The position numbers and the translations under genes were made by a program. This document shows, in pieces, positions 6,260-11,485 of a DNA stretch of 11,485 nt. Origin of the DNA: Intrasporangiaceae bacterium (GTDB lineage Bacteria > Actinomycetota > Actinomycetes > Actinomycetales > Dermatophilaceae). The DNA lies in NCBI GenBank assembly GCA_012518475.1, contig JAAYSB010000396.1, forward strand, positions 1 to 11,485, written 5' to 3'. The notes under the pieces are model-generated. The model did no database searches. It saw only the letters and a program-made list of their open reading frames with translations, and had not been told where the DNA came from. Position 1 is the first letter of the stretch. Each line of letters starts with the position of its first letter.

Positions 6260-6901
6260 ATGATCCCGCTCGAGGAGGGCCTGGCCGCCGCGCGCACCGG
6301 TGACCTGTGGATCTTCCGCGGGCGAACGGTCATCAACAAGGTCATGCACGCCGCGACGAACAGCCCGGTCAACCACGTCGGCATGGCGGTCGTCATCGAC
6401 GACCTGCCGCCGCTGCTCTGGCACGCCGAGATCGGCCGGTCGATGTTCGACTACTGGGCCGGCGGCCACCACCGGGGCACGCAGCTTCATGACCTGCGCG
6501 AGGCCGTGCAGCGATGGCAGAACCGGTATGGCCAGCGGGCGTTCCTGCGCCAGCTCACCCCGGAGGTGGGCCAGGTGGAGGAGGACCGGATGATGCTCGC
6601 GATCGGCCGGCTGGACGGGGTCCGCTTCCCGTCGTACGCCGGACTGGCGCTGAGCTGGCTGCGGGGCCGCGACGCCCACGAGTCCCGTCGCGACCGGGCC
6701 CGCCGATCGGTCGCGCCGCGGGATGCGTTCTGTGCCGAGATCGTCGGTCGCACCCTCACCGAGATGGGCATTCTCGAGAGCGGGCTCCCGGCGCAGTGGT
6801 ACGACCCGGGCCGGTTCTGGAGCGGCGACAACCTCCCGCTCCGCCCCCCGTGGACCTATGGCGCCGAGATCGAGGTCGCTCCCGAACCGCCCGTCGGCTG
6901 A
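6260..6901 (+). CDS. Circularly permuted papain-like enzyme (YiiX/NlpC-P60-type superfamily)
   Basis: A 213-residue protein. GDLWIFRG (14-21) followed by NSPVNHVGMAVV (34-45, His39) is the opening pattern of permuted NlpC/P60 enzymes, where the catalytic His comes before the Cys. The Cys is in DAFCAEIVGRTL (155-166, Cys158), matching the F-C-x-E/S-hydrophobic motif of that group. WHAEIGRS (54-61) may supply further active-site residues. Members of the superfamily act as amidases, peptidases or acyltransferases, often on lipid or cell-wall-like substrates; which one applies here is not visible. No signal peptide is present with this start, and the in-frame upstream starts (6188, 6230) do not add one, so it is probably cytoplasmic. 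The 6260 start is chosen because homology-like sequence begins soon after and a -10-like box precedes it. It converges on alkD with a 12-bp gap. Confidence 0.75.
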   Translation: MIPLEEGLAAARTGDLWIFRGRTVINKVMHAATNSPVNHVGMAVVIDDLPPLLWHAEIGRSMFDYWAGGHHRGTQLHDLREAVQRWQNRYGQRAFLRQLTPEVGQVEEDRMMLAIGRLDGVRFPSYAGLALSWLRGRDAHESRRDRARRSVAPRDAFCAEIVGRTLTEMGILESGLPAQWYDPGRFWSGDNLPLRPPWTYGAEIEVAPEPPVG

Positions 6902-6913
6902 CCGGCGATCGCG

Positions 6914-7615
6914 TCACAGGTGCTTGAGCGCCTCACGCCGGGACAGCCCGGACAGGTTCGGGTGCTGTTCGACGAAGGTCCGCACCCAGTCCGGGTCGGT
7001 CTTCGCATACTCGCGCAGGGCCCAGCCGATGGCCTTGCGGGAGAAGAAGTCCGTGTGCTCGATGTTCGGCTCGATGACGTCGGTGAGCAGGTCGGGGTCG
7101 GTCGCCTGCTTCGCACCGACCTGGCAGAGCATCGCCGTCCGCCGGATCCAGAGGTCGTCGTCGAGCGACCAGGTGCGCATCGTCTGCGCGACCTCCTCGG
7201 GGTAGGCAAGGAGGATCTCCCTGACGAAGTGGGTGGCCAGGTCGTCGACGACGTCCCACCAGGCCCCGTCGCGCACGAGGCCGTCGATCAGCGGTAGGAG
7301 GTGCGGATCCTGCCACGAGCGATAGGTGCGGTGGCCGAGAAGCGAGAGCGCCGCATACCAGTGCTCCCGGTGCGTGGCCCGGTCCCAGAGCGCCCGGACC
7401 GTCGCCTCCCACTCCTCTCGGCTGACGATGCGGTATGCGGGGTCGGCGAGGACGGGACGCAGCGCCTTCCGGAGCACCGGACTGGTGAGTCCGAGATAGG
7501 GGAGGGCGGACTTCATGTAGGCCTGCTGGCCCACCGCCCGCTCGGGATCGGCGTGGGGCGTCAGCGCCGCGTGCACCGCTGCGATGACGTCCTCGCGGGG
7601 CTGGGTGCTCGCCAT
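6914..7615 (-). CDS. alkD: AlkD-family DNA alkylation repair glycosylase
   Basis: The 233-residue length matches the HEAT-repeat DNA glycosylase AlkD (about 237 in Bacillus cereus). WWDVVDDL (119-126) carries the counterparts of the catalytic Asp (D124, like D113) and of W109 (W120). LWIRRTAML (155-163) matches the DNA-contacting Arg segment, and FFSRKAIGWALREYAKTDPDWV (split across 190-211, Trp198 like W187) plus LSRREALKHL (224-233) match the C-terminal repeats. Family members remove cationic N3- and N7-alkylpurines from DNA, including bulky adducts, without flipping the base. It should act in the cytoplasm on the chromosome. The start at 7615 has no Shine-Dalgarno sequence but a TACGGT hexamer 6 nt upstream, suggesting a leaderless message. 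It is divergent from the methyltransferase gene, with a palindromic spacer between them. Confidence 0.93.
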   Translation of the reverse strand: MASTQPREDVIAAVHAALTPHADPERAVGQQAYMKSALPYLGLTSPVLRKALRPVLADPAYRIVSREEWEATVRALWDRATHREHWYAALSLLGHRTYRSWQDPHLLPLIDGLVRDGAWWDVVDDLATHFVREILLAYPEEVAQTMRTWSLDDDLWIRRTAMLCQVGAKQATDPDLLTDVIEPNIEHTDFFSRKAIGWALREYAKTDPDWVRTFVEQHPNLSGLSRREALKHL

Positions 7616-7627
7616 GAGTTCACCGTA
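7616..7627 (-). promoter_or_regulatory. Candidate leaderless promoter -10 of alkD
   Basis: On the minus strand TACGGT (7627-7622) fits TANNNT and is followed by six bases (GAACTC) and the ATG at 7615. No Shine-Dalgarno sequence is present. This is the same geometry as before the flavoprotein and ligase genes. Confidence 0.42.
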
Positions 7628-7631
7628 GCGT

Positions 7632-7648
7632 CAGGCGCCTGTGCGCAC
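7632..7648. promoter_or_regulatory. Two abutting palindromes between divergent genes, possible operator
   Basis: CAGGCGCCTG (7632-7641) is a perfect 10-bp palindrome and GTGCGCAC (7641-7648) a perfect 8-bp palindrome, sharing one G. They fill the space between the candidate -10 of alkD and the start of the methyltransferase gene, where a regulator of either gene could bind. In GC-rich DNA short palindromes also arise by chance, so this is tentative. Confidence 0.3.
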
Positions 7649-7655
7649 GGAGGCG

Positions 7656-7667
7656 TTCAATAGAGGT
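7656..7667 (+). promoter_or_regulatory. Possible -10 of the methyltransferase gene
   Basis: TTCAAT (7656-7661) matches four of six positions of the TATAAT consensus and ends 6 nt before the ATG at 7668. It is not a TANNNT hexamer. The AGAGG that overlaps this spacer ends only 1 nt before the ATG, too close for normal ribosome binding. No -35 box is visible, so this is a weak call. Confidence 0.22.
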
Positions 7668-8465
7668 ATGCAGCAAGGGGACCGCGTCGCTCGGTGGCAG
7701 GAGCTCTGGGAGGAGCCCGCCAGCGGCTGGGACTTCAGTGAGTTCGAGGGGCGCGTCGTCGAGTCGGAGCCGCCGTGGTCCTACGAGGAGCTCGTCCAGC
7801 ACGAGCTGTCGACGGCCGGCTCGGCGCTCGACCTCGGGACCGGGGGAGGGGAGTTCCTCCTGTCCCACCAGCACGAGCTGCCCGTCGAGATGCACGCGAC
7901 CGAGGGGTGGGGGCCGAACCTGCCGGTGGCGCGGGAAGCGCTGGGGCCGTTGGGGATCGAGGTGCGCGAGTACGACGCCGACCGAGGGGACACGCTGCCC
8001 TATGACGACGACTCCGTCGATGTCGTGCTCTCCCGGCACGAGTCCTATGACCCGGCCGAGGTGGTCCGGGTTCTCCGGAAGGGCGGCTGGTTCCTCACCC
8101 AGCAGGTTGACGGCCGCAACCTCGACGACCTCGCCGCGGTCTTCGGTGCAGGGGCGGCCTTCCCCGAGGTGAGGCTGGAGGTGTTCCGCTCCCAGGCGCA
8201 GGAGGCCGGGCTCATCGTCGAGCGGGCCGAGGAGTGGAGCGGGTCGATCCGGTTCGACTCGGTCGACACCCTCGTCTCGTATCTGCGGCTCATGCCGTGG
8301 CAGCTGCCCGAGGACTTCACGATCGAGGGCTATGCGGACCAGCTCTGCGCGCTGGACGAGCAGGAGGGTCCGCTCGAGTTCACCGAGCGCCGCTTCCTGC
8401 TCCTGGCCCACCTGCCCATTCCGGACGCGCCGCCCGCGGATCCCTTCCCCCGCTGGGAGCACTGA
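7668..8465 (+). CDS. Class I SAM-dependent methyltransferase
   Basis: A 265-residue protein. The SAM-binding motif I is ALDLGTGGGE (53-62), followed by an acidic residue at the end of the next strand (HATEG, 76-80). DTLPYDDDSVDVVLSRHES (108-126) gives the motif with the acidic residue contacting adenine and the post-strand loop. VVRVLRKGGWFLTQQV (132-147) is the usual motif after strand 4. The C-terminal segment with VSYLRLMPWQLPEDF (203-217) resembles uncharacterised bacterial methyltransferases of this length; it does not identify the substrate. The ATG at 7668 is preferred because the folded domain begins shortly after it; an in-frame GTG at 7641 would add nine residues and run over the palindromes. 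The gene is divergent from alkD and convergent with the ABC permease gene (34 bp between stops). Confidence 0.87.
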   Translation: MQQGDRVARWQELWEEPASGWDFSEFEGRVVESEPPWSYEELVQHELSTAGSALDLGTGGGEFLLSHQHELPVEMHATEGWGPNLPVAREALGPLGIEVREYDADRGDTLPYDDDSVDVVLSRHESYDPAEVVRVLRKGGWFLTQQVDGRNLDDLAAVFGAGAAFPEVRLEVFRSQAQEAGLIVERAEEWSGSIRFDSVDTLVSYLRLMPWQLPEDFTIEGYADQLCALDEQEGPLEFTERRFLLLAHLPIPDAPPADPFPRWEH

Positions 8466-8499
8466 CCCCCCACGTTGTTGTCTTGCGACACGCAGAGGT

Positions 8500-10101
8500 T
8501 CAGGCGGTGTCGAGGTCTCGGCGCCGGAAGCCGACGATCCCGAGAGCGATGAGCCCGGCCGCGACGAGCGTCAGCACGATGAGCGGCAGGACGGTCAGCT
8601 CCTCCGCGGGATAGCCCGGGAGCCAGCTGAACGGCGAGAGCCGTCCGGCCCACTCGGGCAGCTGGAGGAAGCGGCCGAGGTAGCCGACGAAGCCGGCATA
8701 GCCGAGGAGGGCCCAGGCCAGCACGGTGGCCCGGGGTGCCCAGCCGACGAGAGCCGTGGCGACCCCGATGAGGACCCACATGGCCGGGATGTGGATGACG
8801 GCCGCGACAAGGGCCTTGCCGATGACCGGCTGGTCAACGGTGGGCTGTCCCGTCACGCCGAGGAGAGCTGCTGCCAGCAGGATGATCGCGGCGGAGCCGA
8901 CGACCGCGACGATCACGTGGTTGGCGAGGAAGGTCGTGCGTGACTGGAGGGTGCCGAGCACCTGTTCGCCCCGACCCGACGTCTCCTCCGAACGGGCTCG
9001 CAGCACTGCCATGACCCCGTAAACTCCCGCGACGACGGCAATGATCGTCATGAGCATCGTCAGGAACGCGTCGATCAACGTCTCCCCACCGATCGCGGTG
9101 AGGGTCTCGTCGATGAAGCTGATGTCACTGAACTCGGTCTCGATGTCACCGAGGAACGGGCCGTAGCTCATCCCGAGCAGCCCGAGACCGATCGCGAATC
9201 CGAGGAGCATGCCCCGGTGCAGCCGCAGCGTGAGCCCGAGCGGGGTCCGCAGCATCGAGGTGGCCGACGCCCGACCACGACGCGGTGCGCGCATCCCCGA
9301 ACCGAGGTCCCGTCGCGCGCTCAGCGCCATGCTCAGCGCTGAGAGTGCCACGAAGGCAAGCAGATTCAGAGCGAGCGGCCACCACCGGTTCTCCAGATAC
9401 GGGAACGACTGCTGCGCCCAGCCGATCGGCGACGCCCAGGACAGGTCGCTCTGGGCAGCGTCGCCGCTGGCACGGAGGAGGTATGCGCCGCCGACTGCCG
9501 CGATCCCCAGACCGTTCGCGCCCCGGCTGCTCTGGGTCAGCTGTGCCGTGACTGCAGCCACGCCTGCGAAGGTCAGGCCCACGGCCACGTGCGCGGCGCC
9601 GAAGATCAGCGAGCCGGTCCAGGTGAGCGCCGTGATGCCGGTGAGGGGTAGAAGGACGGCGAGCAGTGCGGCCAGGGCCACGTTGGCGACGCCGGTGAGG
9701 AGCAGGGCGGAGGCGAGGTGCGCATACCGGCCGACGGGGTTCGCCCGGACCAGCTCGGCGCGGCCGGCTTCCTCCTCGGTGCGGGTGTGCCGGACGACGA
9801 ACAGGACGCTCATGATGCCGATGAGGATCGCGGTGAACCCGAGCAGCTGGTGGCTGAGGATCGAGCCGTCGTTGTAGTCGCTGAGATAGTGTGCCGGACC
9901 GGTGAAGGCGAGCCCGGCAGGGCTGGCCATCGTCACGATGATGGCCTGTTTGGCCTCGGCGGTGCTGTAGATCTCGATGAAGGTCAGCGCGATAGCCGCG
10001 GTTCCGAGGCCGAGGGAGGCGACCCAGACGAGCATTCGCACCCAGTCCCGCCGCAGGGCCAGGCGGAAGAGCCTCCCCGATCCCGAGAGCACGCCGGACA
10101 T
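8500..10101 (-). CDS. ABC exporter permease, TnrB/polyketide-antibiotic exporter type
   Basis: A 533-residue integral membrane protein with about 12 hydrophobic segments (for example near 23-43, 86-103, 128-152, 162-186, 243-260, 298-312, 344-366, 394-414, 429-453, 458-478 and 503-524). Two halves look related: RHTRTEEEAGRAELV (104-118) parallels RARSEETSGRGEQVL (368-382), and each half ends with S-P-x-x-W, a hydrophobic helix and an R-R-D-L motif (224-266 and 489-530). Permeases of this size and duplicated form pair with a single ATPase and are annotated as putative exporters of polyketide antibiotics or drugs. It should sit in the cytoplasmic membrane. The start overlaps the ATPase stop by 1 nt (TGATG), showing coupling. 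The substrate is unknown; no antibiotic synthesis genes are visible. Confidence 0.9.
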   Translation of the reverse strand: MSGVLSGSGRLFRLALRRDWVRMLVWVASLGLGTAAIALTFIEIYSTAEAKQAIIVTMASPAGLAFTGPAHYLSDYNDGSILSHQLLGFTAILIGIMSVLFVVRHTRTEEEAGRAELVRANPVGRYAHLASALLLTGVANVALAALLAVLLPLTGITALTWTGSLIFGAAHVAVGLTFAGVAAVTAQLTQSSRGANGLGIAAVGGAYLLRASGDAAQSDLSWASPIGWAQQSFPYLENRWWPLALNLLAFVALSALSMALSARRDLGSGMRAPRRGRASATSMLRTPLGLTLRLHRGMLLGFAIGLGLLGMSYGPFLGDIETEFSDISFIDETLTAIGGETLIDAFLTMLMTIIAVVAGVYGVMAVLRARSEETSGRGEQVLGTLQSRTTFLANHVIVAVVGSAAIILLAAALLGVTGQPTVDQPVIGKALVAAVIHIPAMWVLIGVATALVGWAPRATVLAWALLGYAGFVGYLGRFLQLPEWAGRLSPFSWLPGYPAEELTVLPLIVLTLVAAGLIALGIVGFRRRDLDTA

Positions 10102-11021
10102 CAGGCCCTCCGGGCCTCGCCGAGGTGCTCGTGAGAGAGCTCGTCACCGTAGTGGCGGAGCATGAGCTCCTCGAGCGTCGGCGGGTTGGAGGTGAGGGTG
10201 TCGATGCCGTGTCCGCTGAGGTGGGACATCGTGGCGTCGAGGTGCTCGGGGTCGACGGCGAACACCCAGGCACCATGCTCCCGGCGCAGGTCGTGCAGGC
10301 CGGGCAGGGTGTGGAGATCGTCGACCGGGCGGTGGGTGCGGACCTCGACATGGGTGCGGTTGAGGTGACGCATCTGGAGCAGCGTGCCGGACTGCACGAT
10401 GACGCCGCGGCGGATGATGCTGATCGTGTCGGAGAGCCGCTCGACCTGGGCGAGGATGTGGCTCGACAGCAGGACGGTCTTCCCCTGCGACTTCAGCTCG
10501 CGGACGACGTCCTGGAAGACGACCTCCATGAGCGGGTCGAGCCCGGCGGTCGGCTCGTCGAGGAGGAACAGATCCGCGCCGCTGGAGAGGGCGGCGATGA
10601 TCGCGACCTTCTGCCGGTTGCCCTTGGAGTAGGTCCGGCCCTTCTTCGTCGGGTCGAGGTCGAAGCGCTCGATGAGCTCGGCACGGCGCTTGTCCTGCAG
10701 CCCGCCGCGGAGCCGGCCGAGGACGTCGATGGCCTCCCCGCCGGTGAGATTGGGCCACAGCTCGACGTCGCCGGGGACGTAGGCGAGCCGGTGGTGCAGA
10801 TCCACGGCGTCGTGCCAGGGGTCCTTCCCGAGGATGCGTGCCTCACCGGCCGTGGCGCGCAGGATGCCGAGGAAGACCCGGATCGCGGTGGACTTGCCCG
10901 CGCCGTTCGGACCGAGGAAGCCGTGCACCACTCCCTGGTCCACCTCGAGGTCGAGGCCGTCCAGGGCCCGGGTGGGACCGAAGGTCTTGACCAGACCCCG
11001 GGTGGTGATGGCAGCGCTCAT
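10101..11021 (-). CDS. ABC transporter ATP-binding subunit of the drug/polyketide-type exporter
   Basis: The 306-residue protein has Walker A GPNGAGKST (37-45), signature YSKGNRQK (131-138) in place of the usual LSGGQ, Walker B LFLLDEPT (151-158), D-loop AGLD (159-162) and H-loop SSH (186-188). At the Q-loop position the sequence is YVPGDVELWP (81-90), so the usual Gln is absent; I recall similar Y-x-P-G-D/E segments in relatives that pair with large duplicated permeases. Residues from about 220 form the extra C-terminal domain common in exporter ATPases of the DrrA/CcmA kind. It energises the permease encoded immediately downstream. GGAGG lies 6 nt before the ATG, which fixes the start. A CATACT box further upstream may be the promoter. 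Confidence 0.95.
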   Translation of the reverse strand: MSAAITTRGLVKTFGPTRALDGLDLEVDQGVVHGFLGPNGAGKSTAIRVFLGILRATAGEARILGKDPWHDAVDLHHRLAYVPGDVELWPNLTGGEAIDVLGRLRGGLQDKRRAELIERFDLDPTKKGRTYSKGNRQKVAIIAALSSGADLFLLDEPTAGLDPLMEVVFQDVVRELKSQGKTVLLSSHILAQVERLSDTISIIRRGVIVQSGTLLQMRHLNRTHVEVRTHRPVDDLHTLPGLHDLRREHGAWVFAVDPEHLDATMSHLSGHGIDTLTSNPPTLEELMLRHYGDELSHEHLGEARRA

Positions 11022-11060
11022 GGTCGTCCTCCGCGTGGGAACTCGGTCACCTCCAGTATG
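11022..11060 (-). promoter_or_regulatory. Shine-Dalgarno and candidate -10 of the ABC exporter operon
   Basis: On the minus strand GGAGG (11032-11028) precedes the ATG by 6 nt. CATACT (11060-11055) could be a -10, giving a leader of roughly 25-30 nt. The 57-bp gap after the acyl-CoA dehydrogenase gene leaves room for a promoter, but no clear -35 or terminator was seen. Confidence 0.4.
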
Positions 11061-11078
11061 CCGACGGGGGTGTGGGGA

Positions 11079-11485
11079 CTACGCGCGGGCGACGATCGCG
11101 TCGAGGTCGACGCCGGTCGGCAGCGCACCGTAGACGAGCGAGCGGGAGCCGAGCCGGGACTGGATGAAACCGTCCGCGACGGCGAGCGGCGCATACCGCA
11201 CGAGGATGCTGGCCTGCAGGGCCAGCGCCATCGCCTCCACCGTCATCCGCGCAGTGCGCGGCTCGGCCGAGGCGATGAGGTCACGGACCGAGTTCAGGTA
11301 TGTGTCGAGCAGGTCGTCGTGGCCCCTCGCCAGGTCGATCTCGGCGAGGAACGCCTCGATGGCGACCGGCGTGGTCGCCATCGCGCGAAGGACGTCGAGG
11401 GCGATGACGTTGCCGGAGCCCTCCCAGACCGCCAGGACCGGCTGTTCCCGGTAGCGGCGGGCGAGGGGGAAGGCCTCGGTGTAGC
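11079..11485 (-). CDS. C-terminal part of AidB-like acyl-CoA dehydrogenase
   Basis: The frame is open from the window edge to the TAG at 11079-11081; 134 residues are visible and the N-terminal portion lies outside. The visible part begins YTEAFPLARRYREQPVLAVW in one run and continues EGSGNVIALDVLRA. That W-E-G-S-G-N-V-x-x-L-D-V-L-R segment, after a Y-R-x-x-P-V, is characteristic of the AidB subgroup of acyl-CoA dehydrogenases. The rest (helical, ending GVDLDAIVARA) fits the AidB C-terminal helices. AidB in Escherichia coli is a flavoprotein induced by alkylating agents and binds DNA; many actinobacterial relatives are simply annotated as acyl-CoA dehydrogenases, and isovaleryl-CoA dehydrogenase-like activity is also possible. 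It is on the same strand as, and 57 bp ahead of, the ABC exporter genes. Confidence 0.85.
   Translation of the reverse strand, partial: YTEAFPLARRYREQPVLAVWEGSGNVIALDVLRAMATTPVAIEAFLAEIDLARGHDDLLDTYLNSVRDLIASAEPRTARMTVEAMALALQASILVRYAPLAVADGFIQSRLGSRSLVYGALPTGVDLDAIVARA

Noticed and set aside
6905..6912. GCGATCGC octamer palindrome between the papain-like gene and alkD
   Set aside because: A single copy in a 12-bp convergent gap of GC-rich DNA. It resembles the cyanobacterial HIP1 octamer but nothing else supports that, and chance is sufficient.
8479..8490. Hairpin TGTC-TTGC-GACA between convergent methyltransferase and permease genes
   Set aside because: Only a 4-bp stem and no T-tract, too weak for an intrinsic terminator. 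The other convergent gaps (355-360 and 6902-6913) are too short to hold one.
9146..10351. 401-codon minus-strand frame overlapping permease and ATPase
   Set aside because: Alternative frame of two clear ABC transporter genes; Arg/Ser/Pro/Ala-rich translation with no motifs.

Overview
The window is gene-dense, very GC-rich DNA with strong G/C third-position bias, GTG as well as ATG starts, ATGA/TGATG gene overlaps and very short intergenic gaps. It looks like a chromosomal segment of a high-GC actinobacterium. Gene content and codon style would fit a Micrococcales family such as Intrasporangiaceae/Dermatophilaceae, but that placement is inference. No rRNA, tRNA, insertion sequence, CRISPR array or phage gene was seen. 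There is no gene-free stretch over 60 bases.

Left edge (1-354, + strand): the C-terminal part of an unrecognised protein with a Pro/Thr-rich tail or linker and an acidic helical end carrying an EF-hand-like loop.

Left-centre block (361-6231, all - strand, read right to left): a small one-helix membrane protein, a DUF2784 membrane protein overlapping by 4 nt a monoacylglycerol-lipase-like hydrolase, then a tight three-gene cassette of ATP-grasp ligase, S51/cyanophycinase-like serine hydrolase and enterochelin-esterase-like hydrolase, and finally a thioredoxin-reductase-like flavoprotein. The cassette is the best candidate for an undescribed system: one enzyme that should make an amide or peptide-like bond and two hydrolases that could trim or recycle the product, with no recognised core biosynthetic gene. 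Candidate leaderless promoters sit directly before the ligase and before the flavoprotein, so the block may contain several transcription units.

Centre (6260-8465): a circularly permuted papain-like (YiiX/NlpC-P60-type) enzyme on +, divergent from the small membrane protein with only 28 bp between starts. It converges on an AlkD-family DNA alkylation-repair glycosylase (-). AlkD is divergent from a class I SAM methyltransferase (+) across a 52-bp gap that holds two abutting palindromes.

Right side (8500-11021, - strand): a two-gene ABC exporter of the TnrB/polyketide-antibiotic-exporter type. The ATPase comes first and overlaps by 1 nt a large permease that shows an internal duplication. At the right edge (11079-11485, -) is the C-terminal part of an AidB-like acyl-CoA dehydrogenase.

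Recurring theme: at least three starts (1347, 4683, 7615) are preceded by a TANNNT hexamer ending 6-7 nt before the start codon, with no usable Shine-Dalgarno sequence. This is the arrangement expected of leaderless actinobacterial transcripts. Two other starts (5987, 11021) have strong Shine-Dalgarno sequences.
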